A stretch of DNA of 64,000 nucleotides, taken from NCBI GenBank assembly GCA_021495925.1, contig JAKEKT010000074.1, positions 1-64,000 of the forward strand. Reading direction: 5' to 3'. The notes under the pieces are model-generated. The model did not search any database and was not told the origin of the DNA. It saw only the letters and a list, made by a program, of their open reading frames with translations. Of this stretch, positions 43,095 to 54,701 are shown piece after piece. Position numbers and translations under genes: made by a program. How positions within the stretch are numbered: the first letter of the stretch is position 1; each line of letters begins with the position of its first letter. Source of the stretch: Diplodia intermedia (taxonomy: Eukaryota; Ascomycota; Dothideomycetes; Botryosphaeriales; Botryosphaeriaceae).

Positions 43095-45002
43095 TTATCG
43101 AAGTGTGATCTCTTTTTCCTGTGCGTTCCATCTTTGCCAAGCGTCAAAAGAAACCTGCCCGACTCCCAGCCTCTCTGCGACTCCCTCAGTCCACTCAACT
43201 ATGAGAACATTCATGAGATGTTTTTGCTCGAACATCTCTTCTACCAGCAAAACAAGCTCAACAAGTGAGTTCTGGCAGATCAGTAGTAGACTTTCCGGGT
43301 CCACCCCTGTTAGCACTGCTTCTACTGTCGTGCATGATTCTACGAACTCAGTAACACTTGTTCCATCAGATAGACCTTGGGGCTCAACGTGACCACTAAT
43401 TTTTTCCGAACTCGTCCATACATACCACCCATCGAGGTACCGGGGATATTCCTTGCGTTCATCTATTAGCTGCAGATACTCTGTTTCGCTCTTACTAAGG
43501 ATTCCCAGATGTGAGATCGGGACTGCTTGAGCGAAGAATTTCAGAGTGGGTGGCAACTGGCCAGGTTCACGCTCTGTCGTAATCGTAGGTGCTTGTGTTT
43601 CGGCAATGATGAGGGAGTGGATGTGACTGCTTTTCGTGTTGCGTGCTCTAAGTCCAAGCTGGAGTTCTGCCAGGCAGAGAGGAAAATAGACAGCTCCGTA
43701 CCATCCCATCCAACTCCAGGAGGGGAAGTCCGCAGATCGTCTTTGGGGGCGCTTGTCCGATAGCCTGTGTGCCCATAGGAGAGAATAAGGAATGGAGGTG
43801 AGAGAAACCCCGTAGAGAAGATGATCTCTATTTAGCCCATAGAGGAGACTCTCTATTCCGACGAACGCATGCCCAACGTCGGTCGCGAATGAGAGCATCT
43901 TCTTGCTGTATAGTACAACCAATAGTTCCGTGAGATGAGATGATTCCAGCAGACATTCTTCGTATACATCTGTTCTATTGAAATGTGATACCCAAAAAGG
44001 GAATCCCGAGAGCGGGTTCTCAAACTCATATGCAGCGCGTTTTTTGAATCTCAATAGCCGTACGGGCAACGCCGAAGGACGAGTGTCTTTTCCGTTTGTC
44101 GCCTCCATTAGCTTCAATCGGCGGTGGCCATCTGAAGTAAGCACCGTGAGCAGCGGTCGATTGCTCTTCACCCGGTACGATGAAGATCCTTCGACGGAGT
44201 TGTTGCCGTATTTTATCTCCATGCGAAAAGATAGTTCACGTGGGGATAGGCTTGGCGGAGGAAATGGATCGACAAGGGTCATTCCTCCTTCCAAAGTCCC
44301 GCTGTTGCAGCGAAGGAGGAATCGATCCGAGAGTATGATAAGACATCTTCTCGAAAGGAGGCGCTCTTGGAAAGTCCACGCTCTGCTCGCATATTTCGTC
44401 TTCTGCATGTACTGCGGTACCCAATGTCTGTCCGTACTACTGTCTTTGGGTTTGAAGGCTCGATCGTGATCGCGTAGCGTTTCGTCGAAAGTCGGCAGTT
44501 TCGGGATTGCTGAACTGGCGTCGAGCGCGCTGGCAGCGCAGATGGTCAAGAAAGCCATACTGTAGATGTCGGCCATGCGCGCGATGTGAACTTTCTTGTT
44601 CTCTTCGTCGTCTTGAATGATGCAAAGCGAGTCAATCCACAGATAAAAACCCCTGAAGTGGCGGACCAGAGTGATGGAATCTTGGATAGTCTTTGGCAAG
44701 TTTTCGAAGATATGGCACAAAGAATTTTCCTCCAGAAGGAAAGCCGTCCGATCCGTAGTGTGCTGGTACTGTGACACATTGCCCCAAACGTAGCTGAGTG
44801 CGAAATATCCGTCTGGTGGTATCCGGCACTTCACAAGGCACATGCGTTTGATGTCGATGAGAAAAGTCTCGAAGTTGGTGTCGAGGGTGGTAGGGTCCGG
44901 ACTGCAGGAGCCTTTGTGCTGTTCTTTGCAGGTTTTCAAGTGTTCCAGTATCTGGGCGAGGCGTTGCTTCCTGGAAATCCTTCTGCGATATGTCCAATCC
45001 AT
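43095..45002 (-). CDS. Heterokaryon incompatibility (HET) domain protein 3
   Basis: 635 aa, single exon. The N-terminus has HLKTCKEQHKGSC, the usual Cys/His segment before a HET core. The core runs about 65-225: YFALSYVWGN (near 66), LPKTIQDSITLVRHF, LWIDSLCIIQDD (near 120), ADIYSMAFLTICAASA and YASRAWTFQERLLSRRCLIIL (near 212). The C-terminal half is unique apart from SWSWMGWYGAVYFP, a motif common in this class. Frame complete; no fusion partner. Its start is 571 bp downstream of the DUF6536 membrane-protein gene on the same strand. A more AT-rich codon use than the neighbours may mean different ancestry or weaker expression. Confidence 0.92.
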   Translation of the reverse strand: MDWTYRRRISRKQRLAQILEHLKTCKEQHKGSCSPDPTTLDTNFETFLIDIKRMCLVKCRIPPDGYFALSYVWGNVSQYQHTTDRTAFLLEENSLCHIFENLPKTIQDSITLVRHFRGFYLWIDSLCIIQDDEENKKVHIARMADIYSMAFLTICAASALDASSAIPKLPTFDETLRDHDRAFKPKDSSTDRHWVPQYMQKTKYASRAWTFQERLLSRRCLIILSDRFLLRCNSGTLEGGMTLVDPFPPPSLSPRELSFRMEIKYGNNSVEGSSSYRVKSNRPLLTVLTSDGHRRLKLMEATNGKDTRPSALPVRLLRFKKRAAYEFENPLSGFPFWVSHFNRTDVYEECLLESSHLTELLVVLYSKKMLSFATDVGHAFVGIESLLYGLNRDHLLYGVSLTSIPYSLLWAHRLSDKRPQRRSADFPSWSWMGWYGAVYFPLCLAELQLGLRARNTKSSHIHSLIIAETQAPTITTEREPGQLPPTLKFFAQAVPISHLGILSKSETEYLQLIDERKEYPRYLDGWYVWTSSEKISGHVEPQGLSDGTSVTEFVESCTTVEAVLTGVDPESLLLICQNSLVELVLLVEEMFEQKHLMNVLIVEWTEGVAERLGVGQVSFDAWQRWNAQEKEITLR

Positions 45003-45573
45003 AGTAGAAAGTTGGCCCGTCTTGGGCGCTGTCGGTGAAAGTGGTGACTGAAAATGTGGTAAAGGTCAGAAAACCATCGAGAGTTGGAAGGAGAAAAGCA
45101 AGATGCCTCAGCACTTTATCGAGCGGGGCATTATTAGCACGTGTGCTGGGGCTGAGTAGAAGTGGTGTCAGCGCGGCGCAGCAATAACACTTTGGCGCCT
45201 CAGAGATGGCGTACAGACCGGAAAAGCTGCAGCCTGGCCACATTGTGGAAGGCCAGTTCGCCTGGCAAATGCATCCACTGCGGCGCCTAGCGGGGCAGTG
45301 CAAGGCAATACAGTGTAACCGGCGTAGAAATTGGCGAGTGGGATGGAGCGGGGCGGCGGGAAGGGTGGCGATTGACTAGGCAGGCTGCGATCGATTGACA
45401 CTGATTCGCCAACCCACTGAAAAATCTCACATGCATATCTGACATTGCATCTCAATGTGAGAAACGCTTTGAAATGCTGCCTATTCCGTTGCATGTGTTC
45501 TGAACCTGCAAGTGAAAGTCTTGAGTAGATCGGGTGCTTTTTGGCGTCCAACGGCGGAAGGGATTGCAAACAT
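45003..45573. other. Intergenic, no gene seen
   Basis: Spacer between the DUF6536 gene end and the HET gene start, both minus strand; presumably the HET promoter. Confidence 0.55.
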
Positions 45574-48189
45574 TCATGCATACATCCTTCCAACAACCGG
45601 GCTCTCCACCTCTCCATTCGAAAAAGCACAGTGGCCAACACCATCCCCATAAACAGCCGATTCATCCGCAACAGCGCCCCACTTCACAGCCAAAATCTCC
45701 GATGTCCCCTTGGGCACATGGCAAGCAGCCGAGATAGCCAAGCTGCAGCTGCCGGCCATGGGGATACCGGGATGCAGGCGGCGGAAGCCCAGGGCGACAG
45801 CGAAGCCCAGCATGACGACGAGTATGACGAGGGTGACGAGCATGGCGAGGGGCGAGTAGGCGCAAGTAGTGATCTGGTCGCTCTCGGTGAGGTGGTCCAG
45901 CTGGAACCACTTGCCGACGGAATTCTTGCCGACGACCTGGACGAAGAAGATGCTCTGCGACACCATCCAGTGGAGGGCGACGGACAGCAGCAGCAGCGGG
46001 ACGCCGAGGCGGTACGGGATGTGCAGAAAGTACGTCGAGCGCTGGGCGGGGCCGCGGGGGACCGAGACGCGCAGGCCGCGGCTGCGCTGGCCGAAGCGGT
46101 TCCACTCGGCGGCCAGCGACATGCTGGTGAAGAGGCTGTTGAGGACGAAGTAGATGAACGACAGCAGCAGCTGCGGCAGGTTGGCGACGAGGGCCGTCTG
46201 CACGATGGCCTGCGAGCCGGTCGTGGCCACGTTCCAGCCCGTGATCAGCGTCTCGGGCGACAGCTGGCCGATGCCTATGTCGCGGATGGAGCGCGCGCTG
46301 CCGCGCCGCCGCAGCGAGTGGATGGCGTAGCCGAAGAGGCCGAGGACGGTTGCGAATGCCGCCATGGACCTGGCGACCGGTCAGCATTAAATCATTTGCT
46401 GCAGCAGCTCTGAGCAAAAGCATCTGGGGGCTTACAGGAAGCCGGCGAAAGCCCAGCGGACTTTGCCGACTGCTTCACGTCGTCTCTTTTTCACGGCCTC
46501 AAAAGGCATCGCAGACTGAACAGGCGCATACCGGCCCAACACGCCCAGCTCCGTACCGCCCCCGGGACCATCGCCACCGACAACATTCGGCCCTCGCCCA
46601 TCCCCTCCTCGGCGCCGGCGAACAACCTCCTCCCAAGACCAAAGACACATGCCCAGCGTTGTCTCATCCCGCTCCTTAACAAACGACGCCACCGCATCGC
46701 CAATCGTGATCAGCGGGTCTCCCTCGATCGCCCACACGGCAGCAACGACAGCAGCCAGCTTGAGCAGATTGCACGCGACGACGGCGAGCAGCAGGGGCAG
46801 GGCGACGTTGAGGCGGCACTCCTCGGGCACCCTCTCGCTCAAGCAATACTCGACGTCGAAGCCGGCGACGGTCCACGGCGCATCAGTAGTGCTCCCCAGC
46901 CGCGCCTTCCACGCCGCCGCCGTCGTGCAGTTGGACGCCCAGCCCTCGTCGTCAAAGTCCTCCCACACGATCGCCTGCGTGCGGTCGGCGCCGCCGCGGT
47001 AGCAGATCCACTGGAAGTAGTCGGCGTACCAGTTGTCGGCGAGCGGGCGCTCCCACGGGCGGACGGCGTACAGCGACGACGAGTTGGCGGCGCCGGCGCA
47101 GCTGACGAAGCCGAGCGACGGCGTGAGGACGGCCTGGGACGGCTGGGCGGCGTCGCAGGACACGAGCGGGGCGGAGGCGGGCGGGGCGAGCATGTAGCCG
47201 TTGGGGGCGAGGTACTCGAGGCCGCCCATGAAGGTGGTGTTGGCGCTCAGGGGGTCGGCGGCCGCGACGAGGATCAGGTTGCGGCGGTCCGTCAGCAGCG
47301 TGTTGGCGTAGCTGCGGATGCACTCGTCCCGGGTCAGGCGCTCGAACGGGCCGTCGTCGGCGGCTGCGCCCTTCATCGCGAGCCGGCGGATCTCGCGCGG
47401 GTCGGTCTGGTAGCTCCGCACGTTCCACGTCGAGGTGACGGTGCCGTCGGGCAGGCGGATGGTGACGTTGGTGTACGGGGCGGATGGGGCCGGGAAGAGG
47501 TCTTCGTCGAAGGGCGCGCCGGCGGCGAAGTCCGGGCTGGCGAAGTAGATGTCGTACGCGTGCGTGACCGTGGACGTGTAGAATGTGGAGTTGTAGCTTC
47601 CCGCGCGGTCAGTGGCATGTTCCTTGTCCGTGTTCCGCACGACTTACAGTAGATGGAAAGGTATTGATGAAAGACCGAGGACGGCCCAGATGCAAGCCTT
47701 GCTTTTCCGGCTCCTTCGCAGATTCCGGATGTTTGGGACACCGATGTGGAGCCAGGAGCCTTCGGCGTGGGCCTTGTCGACTTCTTCGCGGGTGGGCGCG
47801 CTGAGACACTGCAAACAGTAGTTGCTTCCGCCCAGAACAAGGGAGCTCAGTACGTTGATGGCCAAGTGGATCCACACACCCAGGCGTTTGACCTCCTTGC
47901 AGTCGCCGATGAGAAGCGGCGCAAAGGATGTAACGCCTCCTCGGTCGCGTAGCATGCTGTAGGCGACAGCTGCCACGGAAATGTTGATCAGAAGTGCACA
48001 AGCCGATAAAACCGCAGCAAACCTGATGCCAGCTCGCCAGCCTGAAATTCTGAACAGCCGCGTTAGTTTGGCTATCTGCCCGTCACGGGTTGCCTTGGCG
48101 TCGACGAAGCCATGGTCTTGAGAGTAATCCATAGACAAGATACGAGTCCGTGAGCCCCCATCGTCTAACGGAGTAGCACTTTTCGACAT
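45574..48189 (-). CDS. DUF6536 family multi-pass membrane protein
   Basis: Three exons: 47648-48189, 46436-47596 and 45574-46369 (introns 51 and 66 bp, phase 2); 832 aa. SGWRAGIRFAAVLSACALLIN is the first membrane segment. NYCLQCLSAPTREEVDKAHAEGSWLHIGVPNIRNL is the family hallmark, followed by a second segment ending HLLYNS. A large extracytosolic region (about 190-460) has NxT sites (NTTF, NCTT) and many Cys. Three to five more membrane segments follow, with FGYAIHSLRRRGS, and the C-terminus GVGHCAFSNGEVESPVVGRMY is typical. The function of the family is unknown. A broken relative lies at 16286-17102 in this window. Confidence 0.88.
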
Positions 48190-49276
48190 GATATGGGCGA
48201 AGACTACGCAAGTTCACGGCGACCGAGTCTACCTCAACTCAGGCTGTCTACCATGGTGTCAGGAAAGGAATTGGTGGAAAGAATGAAGATAGTGCACGGG
48301 AGAGCGGCTTATTTTAACAACAGTCCTTGCGCTTGCTACGACCCCTGTCATTGTTTCGGCCCCCATCCTTCAACATGGGATCCCAGGCTAAATGCTAGTC
48401 GACAGCGACCACTCAAAACTAACCAACACGGCCCCACTCGCTTTCCACCCCAAAGGATCCGGGCGAGCCACGCCGCTGACGTACACGGCGTTGGCATTGT
48501 ACGTTCATTAGATCAGATACGGCAAGCACAACACAACAGGGAAGAAAAGAAGCAGATGTGGTCGTCCTACACTTCTTTCGCAGGAGGTCATCACCAATGG
48601 GAAACGCCATCGAGTGGCATGGTCAATGGCGTCTTGGCGCAGATGTTGACCCTGTGCAAGGACGTGGATCTCACCGAAGCCGATAGCTACGGATTATTTG
48701 ACCAGAACAAGCTGAAGGCCATTCTTAGAAACGTCGAGTGTGTTCTTGACCACTGTCGTGTTCTACCTTCTGGATGCACTGTCATTTTACGTTGACAAGC
48801 TCGCTACGGAACGAGACGCAAGTCGGCTAACCAGGAACGGACCAGTTTTTAAACTTCTTCTTACGGCACTAAAGAATATGCATATATCGGAAGTGGAATA
48901 GCTGAACGACACCGACGTGGTCCATGCACCAACGTCGCTGCCATCCATCTTCATCTTGTCCGCTACAATCGGCCAGACCAGCGTCCTTAGCTGCAGATAG
49001 TAATTCCACCATAAGTTTCGTAGTCCGAAACCTTCTAGGTTTGTTTTAACAGTTCACGGTCTCCTTCTTAAATTTTGTGTTGCAGTATAACAGTACAAGC
49101 AGATCTTAAGTTCGAGACAATTGTGTTGTGATGATCATGGCCACAAGTCAAATTATTCAGCTCGCGTTGGGAAGGGGTAATCTGTTCTTTCTCTTCTTGG
49201 TCGAATTTAACAAGGATTCAGTGTTATCGCATTTTCTGGGCTCTCAATCATTTCAAGTAACGCTAATCTCTACACA
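48190..49276. other. Intergenic, no gene seen
   Basis: A 200-codon plus-strand frame begins only 4 bp from the DUF6536 start (48193-48795). It leaves no promoter room and has no motif, so it is not called. Confidence 0.5.
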
Positions 49277-50152
49277 TCACATCTTCCCAGGCCCATGTGC
49301 CTCTTGCAATGCCGCAGTCCATTCGTTGACCGTCTTCACCTCGTCCGCTATAAGCGGCCAGATCAGATTCGTTGCAGCGTCCTTAGCAGCAGTGCTGAAA
49401 CCGGCAGTCGCATCAGTCCTGTGCGAGATAGCCCGCCAAGTCAGCCGGTGAAAGCAGAGACAAGAGAATCAGGTCCACTTACAGCAAGGTCGTATGGTAG
49501 CCCCTGTAGCAAACGTTTTGTCAGATCAGAGCTCCTGTACGGCGTAGTCTCCAACGGGCATGACGACTTACAGTTCCCTGGCGTACCTTGCCGTCGACTC
49601 AATGCAAGTATTCGCTACCATCCCCGCAATGATCAAATGCGTAATCTCCCGCTGGCGGAGCTGGAAGTCCAAGTCGGTATTCGCAAAGCCACTGACCACA
49701 TCCTATCAGCAAACGACGGCCCCGGCAGCATCCCTCGTCTCTCACTCAACCCCTCCAGGACATCTTCCCCCAACTCACCTACTATTCCAATGCCTACTCA
49801 CGACAACATCACCCTCCCCCTCCACCCTTCGCCCATCCGGCTCCAGCCCCTCGTGCACCTTGGCTCCCCAACTCCCCTCCTCAAACGCCTTCATCTGCTT
49901 TATGGCCGTGGTCGACGAGTTCATGTGCAGCCATCCGCGGTAGTTCTCCTCCTTCCACGTCTGATGCAGGGCGTAGAAGATGGGGAGATGGGCATTGCGT
50001 GCCGCCTTCACGACATCCTTGAGATGGGCGACGGTGTCGGTGGCGACGAGGGACTCGGCGACGCGGGGGTAGAGCTTGCCGTCCGGGTGGAGGAAGTCGT
50101 TGTAGGGGTCGACGAGGAGGAGGGCGGTGCTGGGCGGAAGGGGAGAAGACAT
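49277..50152 (-). CDS. Isochorismatase-family (cysteine hydrolase) protein
   Basis: Four exons: 49779-50152, 49572-49691, 49483-49503 and 49277-49418, in phase; 218 aa. ALLLVDPYNDFL holds the family Asp (15). HWNSSGFANTDLDFQL and LIIAGMVANTCIEST follow, with nucleophile Cys154 and the cis-peptide GMVAN, then ELGYHTTLLTDATAGF. The fold hydrolyses isochorismate, nicotinamide, ureido compounds or similar amides. The usual catalytic Lys just before the HW segment is Ser/Arg here, as I recall for a fungal subgroup with this motif. Substrate not assignable; cytosolic. The 21-bp third exon is small but both borders and phase fit. Confidence 0.87.
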
Positions 50153-50945
50153 GGTGACTGTGTTGGGTGGGAGGGGAGCACATTGTCTGCGGGGACGCTG
50201 CAGCTTTTTATGCTGACGGGGTCTGGGCCATCTGCTCGCAGCGTTTCGCGATTACTGGGCATCCGGACGACCGGATTACTGATACGAAGAACGCGGGGCT
50301 CGGTTATGCACTGTTTGGTGTGGTACGGCTGTCGGGAGACCCCAGGCCTGGAAGCCGCCATAGCTGCAGGCATACCACCAGTTCTGCGGGACGGCACGAT
50401 TGCTACCTCTTTGGGTTAGTGCTAAGCAGATCCTCAAGCGCTAACTGGACAGCGTAAATACTGAGCTGCTTATCCTGATGAACGCACCCCGCTGACCAAT
50501 GTCAGCATCAACCCCTGCTGCTTACGAACTTCGGCCATGGCGAAATCAAAGACTAACAGGCCACATAAAGGAGCCGAAACGTTGTCGGGGGTTCACCTCG
50601 TCACATTGTGTAAAAAGAATGCCAGAACAACACAAGGTGTTGATTTGGGTCGCGACTTCGCCTGGTAGGAGCGAGGAGGATATGGAGCAGCATCAATCTC
50701 TCGGCCAAGCCTTCGTCACCAGCCATTGGAGCGGCCAGAATCAACGAGCATGCATGATCAAGCAGCAATCGCCGGATCGGGGGCTGCAGCAGTTGGTCGG
50801 GTGAGGTCGTGGGTGATCGGCGGGGATGGTGGATCGGCAACGGTCGGCGGCGATCAGTCAGCGGATTGGACGGCGGAGGAGCTTGGGGGCTGGGCAGGAG
50901 ACTCGCGTCGTCTCCGCCTCTCCCCCTCGCGACACAGGCTGCAGC
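50153..50945. other. Divergent promoter region
   Basis: About 790 bp between the isochorismatase and glycosyltransferase starts. No gene seen. A G-rich stretch (50810-50900) precedes the glycosyltransferase start. Confidence 0.55.
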
Positions 50946-52290
50946 ATGCCGAACGGCACCTACACGCACTACTACAAGTCCCGGTCGTCGCCGCGGGCCA
51001 TCCATGTGCCGCCGTCCAACGCGCCGCAGTGGGGGGCGCGCCCGCGCTCGTGGCGGCGGTCGCGCTGCCTGACGCTCGTCGCCGCCGCGCTGCTGTTCCT
51101 GCTCTGGTACAACCACCACCCGTCCAGCTCGCGCTCCACCGCCGCCGACAATGCCGCGCACCGCCTGCCCAACGGCCTGCCCGGCGCCCAAGTCGACTGG
51201 TCGCGCTTCGCCTACTCGCAGTACGCCACCAACGGCGCCTACCTGTGCAACTCGGTCATGCTGTTCGACCAGCTGCAGCGCCTGGGCAGCCGCGCCGACC
51301 GCGTGCTCTTCTACCCGCAGGAGTGGGACCTCACCGTCGAGAGCTCGACCGACCGCGACAGCCAGCTGCTGCTGATGGCCCGCGACAAGCTGGGCGTGAC
51401 GCTGGTGCCCATGAACATGCAGAGCGTGCGCGCCGGGAAGCCGGACGCCGACGACGAGGACGAAGGCGAGACGTGGGACTTCAGCATCAACAAGTTCCTG
51501 GCGTGGAACCTGACGCAGTACGAGCGCGTGCTGCACATCGACTCGGACGCGACGCTGCGCCGCCCGCTCGACGACCTCTTCTTCCTGCCCGCCACCGCCG
51601 CCGTCGCCATGCCGCGCGCCTACTGGGAGCTGCCGCACACGCGCAAGCTCACCTCGCTCCTCGTCCTGCTCACGCCGTCGGCCGCCGAGTACGAGGGCCT
51701 GATGCACGCCGCCTTCACGTCGGAAGGCATGCGCAGCCGTCGCTTCGACATGGAGCTGCTGAACGAGCGCTACGCCGACGCCGCCCTCGTGCTGCCCCAC
51801 CGCGGCTTCGCCCTGCTGTCGGGCGAGTTCCGCGCCGACGACCACACCATGTACCTGGGCAGCGAGGACGAGTACTGGGACACGGACAAGGCGCTGGACG
51901 AGGCCCGCCTGGTGCACTTTTCCGACTGGCCCCTGCCCAAGCCGTGGATCATGTGGCCGCCGAAGCTGCTGGCCGAGATGCTGCCCAAGTGCCGCATTCG
52001 CCCCGGCACCCCGGCCGAGAGCGGGTGTCAGGATCGGGAGGTGTGGAGGGCCTTGTACGATGATTTCCGGGCGCGGAGGAAGGTATGTTTTTTTTTTTTC
52101 ACCCAATCGTCGTCGGTGATGCGGGACTTTTTGCTAAAAACCCCGGCTCTTTCAGGACGTTTGCAAGCTCCTCAGCGTCCCCGCTCCGCAGTGGCCGCCG
52201 CCGCCCAAGATGAGCAAGCCCAAGGACAAATCGGATGGCGACGACGGCTCCAAGACTAAAGCCAGCCCCGACCCTAGAGATACACCGTAG
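50946..52290 (+). CDS. Type II membrane glycosyltransferase (GT8-like, Gnt1 type)
   Basis: Two exons, 50946-52082 and 52156-52290 (73-bp intron, phase 0); 423 aa. A basic cytosolic tail (RPRSWRRSR) leads into one membrane helix at about 36-55 (CLTLVAAALLFLLWY), the type II layout of Golgi transferases. RFAYSQYATNGAYLCNSVMLFDQL starts the catalytic part. FSINKFLAWNLTQYERVLHIDSDA carries the metal-binding DxD (Asp199-Ser-Asp201), and HFSDWPLPKPW lies near the end. It resembles fungal N-acetylglucosaminyltransferase Gnt1-like proteins that cap cell-wall glycans. The start at 50946 was preferred over 50826, whose extra 40 residues look non-coding. The tail after the intron is charged and disordered. 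Confidence 0.88.
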
Positions 52291-53180
52291 ATCATTCTCA
52301 TTGTTGGGGGTGTGTTTTTGTACAGCATGTTTAGACAACATAGGGAAGGCGTTGCGGCGTTTGTTTAATAGAAAATAACCGTGGCACTTCCAAACGATGG
52401 GGTGGAAAAGCTTTGTATTCGATACACTTTGGCATTTGTGTACAGAACCTGGGCATTGTGCAGTGGTCGGGCTTGAGATGGTCCGTCTGTGCCCTTAGGA
52501 GGATTACAAAGGGGACAACCCTACGAAGGGATTTCACGCCGCTAATCCGATAGTGGGTTGACAAGTGTTGGCGCCAATGAGAGTGGTTGTGAAGAACAAT
52601 TTCCATAAACAGACAACGTGCATATCCGGTGCGTCCACGACTCTCCGTCATATACAAATATCCGAGAAGCGAGGCGGGAGACGATCGAAGAACCATCACG
52701 GAACCTCGCCACCCCTTCAGAACCCAATAACCACCGAGACTGGGGATTTTATCGTTGTTTGTTTCTGATAGGGAAATTTATCCATCGAGAATCGGCCTTA
52801 TCCACCCCCTTGACGACACTACACTCTCGTCTCGCAAATTCTTTTTTTTAAAAAAAAAATAGACAGCAATATCCGCAGGCAAACAAACGACGGCAACGTC
52901 TCGACCAGCCATCATCCATCAGCCTTTTAGTCTCTCCCTGCCGAAGCACTCACTTCGAAAGGATTCAGTTTGATGGTGGTGGTGGTGGTGGTGGTAATTT
53001 GCTCTCTCGACCAGCACTCAAAGGCTTTCGTCCGCACCTATGGATATGTCGAAAAACCGGGGGCGTAGAGTCGTCGTCGTCGTCGTCGTCGTCGAAGCCT
53101 GGGGTCGGATAACAGGACCGTACGTACGCACTCCCTCCTCTACCCCTTCCCACGATACACCTCTACATCAGACAAACCCC
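52291..53180. other. Intergenic with short trinucleotide repeats
   Basis: Convergent 3' region. It contains (GGT)n at about 52972-52996, (GTC)n at about 53070-53092, and T- and A-runs at 52841-52859. No coding signal. Confidence 0.55.
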
Positions 53181-53939
53181 CTACTCCTCCCTCCCCCCTC
53201 CCGCCGCCTCCGCCTCCGCCCTCCCCTCCTTCGAATTCGCCCACTTATTCCTACACACAACCCCCACATCAGCACTTCGCCCACAACCTCCCCGCGTCCC
53301 CCACCACCCCCCATCCGCACCAAACAAACAACCAAAAAAAAAGAAAAAAAAAAAGGGAAACATACCTCTCCCCCGCCCAAACCAACACGCCCCACGCGGC
53401 GGCCACCGGCGGCACCCAGTACAGCGCCTGGGCTTTCGCGCGGCGCCAGGTGTTGAAAACGGCGTCGTGCAGCGTGCCCGCCATGGCGCGCTGCCGGTTC
53501 GCCGACAGCCGGTACGTCGTGATGCCGCGCTCGGCGGGGCCCCAGACGGGGTCGCCCCATTGGGTGAGTTTGGGGTATCTGGGATGACAATAATGTGTTA
53601 GTGGTGGTGGTGGAGGTGGTGGTGGTGGGGGAGGGCGGAGGGGACGGGGACGGGGACGGGGCGTAATGTGTCAGTGGTGGGGAAGGACGTTGGGGGGGAG
53701 GGGACAGGACATAACGTGTCATGTGCTGTTTGGGGGAGGGGCCGGGAGAGTGGGTTGCTGACTCTTTGGCGATGCGGTTTTCGAGACTGTACCAGTGCGG
53801 GCCGCCCCAGTGGGGGTGTTTGACGTATCTGCGTGGAAGGCGGGTGGTTAGCTTTTTCGGGGCTGATGGGGGGATTGCGGTGGTCTTACACGTTGTTCAG
53901 TCGGCGCGGGTTGGTCCCGCCGTAGCCACCGCCGCCCAT
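53181..53939 (-). CDS. QCR8: Cytochrome b-c1 complex subunit 8 (QCR8)
   Basis: Four exons: 53890-53939, 53763-53828, 53366-53578 and 53181-53250, in phase; 132 aa. ERGITTYRLSANRQRAMAGTLHDAVFNTWRRAKAQ is the QCR8 hallmark, followed by the single membrane helix ALYWVPPVAAAWGVLVWA and the C-terminal ERNKWANSKEGRAE. This small subunit of respiratory complex III sits in the inner mitochondrial membrane and contacts cytochrome b. The N-terminus (GGTNPRRLNNVYVKHPHWGG) is longer than in yeast. Intron 2 (184 bp) begins GTCAGC, a weaker donor, and is full of GGT-type repeats; intron 3 has long T/A runs. It is the clearest core housekeeping gene in the window. Confidence 0.88.
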
Positions 53940-54701
53940 GATCGATTTTACTCTTTTTGGAAGTGCGAGGAGGGGGGGAAATGGAGTACGAATTGCTCGT
54001 TCGGGCGGAAGAGAAAATATAATGGGAAGGCAGACATGGCAGAGCTCAGCTCAAGTCGAAAGAATTTATGCAGTAGCAAATACCGTAGGACCATGTTGGC
54101 TGCCGCCCAGAAAATAGGATTCGTGTCGTGATGCAACGCAAGACCGGAGGATTCGGCCGCTCTATATCGGCTCAGATCGGTAAGTCGCGGTGGGCGGATC
54201 GTTGGGTGGGACATGGGGGCCGGGATCCGCAGGCGGCCACCGTAAGCTTTGCTTTTTCTGGTAATAGGAGGAACACGGCCATCGTACACTGTTCCTCTTC
54301 TGGTAATAAACGCTCATGGTCTTGGCAGGGCTGAGGTGGGCTGAGTATGCGGAGACAGCTTGGCTTAGCTTGGCCGCATAGGGTGACCGACCTGGAAGCA
54401 ATCAGAAAGTTTTTACCAAGCCGATAGCGTCGTGCCCTTTAACACGACCAAATCCGTGAGAGGCTTGAACTTGAACCCCCAGCTAGCGCGAGAAATTCAA
54501 GTACATACAAAGTGCCGAGAACCGATTCCTCATTTGTTCCAGGCCGAAAGCCTGCATGCAGCCCGCATAGGTGCGCAGCAAACCGGCAACATCATTCCGC
54601 AGCATCCCGGCTCACGTCGGAACAGAAGGTCAGTCGCACCAACCACCCACCACAACACCTACCACAACACCACCACCCGACCACCCGGCCATCCGACCAC
54701 C
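53940..54701. other. Divergent promoter region between QCR8 and the Zn2Cys6 gene
   Basis: About 760 bp without a convincing frame. Two TTCTGGTAATA repeats near 54257 and 54299 sit mid-region; their meaning is unknown. The end is a CA-rich leader. Confidence 0.5.

Noticed and set aside
48193..48795. 200-codon plus-strand frame
   Set aside because: Begins 4 bp from the start of the divergent DUF6536 gene, no motif, no promoter space.
50601..52106. 501-codon minus-strand frame opposite the glycosyltransferase
   Set aside because: Antisense to a gene with a clear DxD motif; composition is that of a shadow frame.
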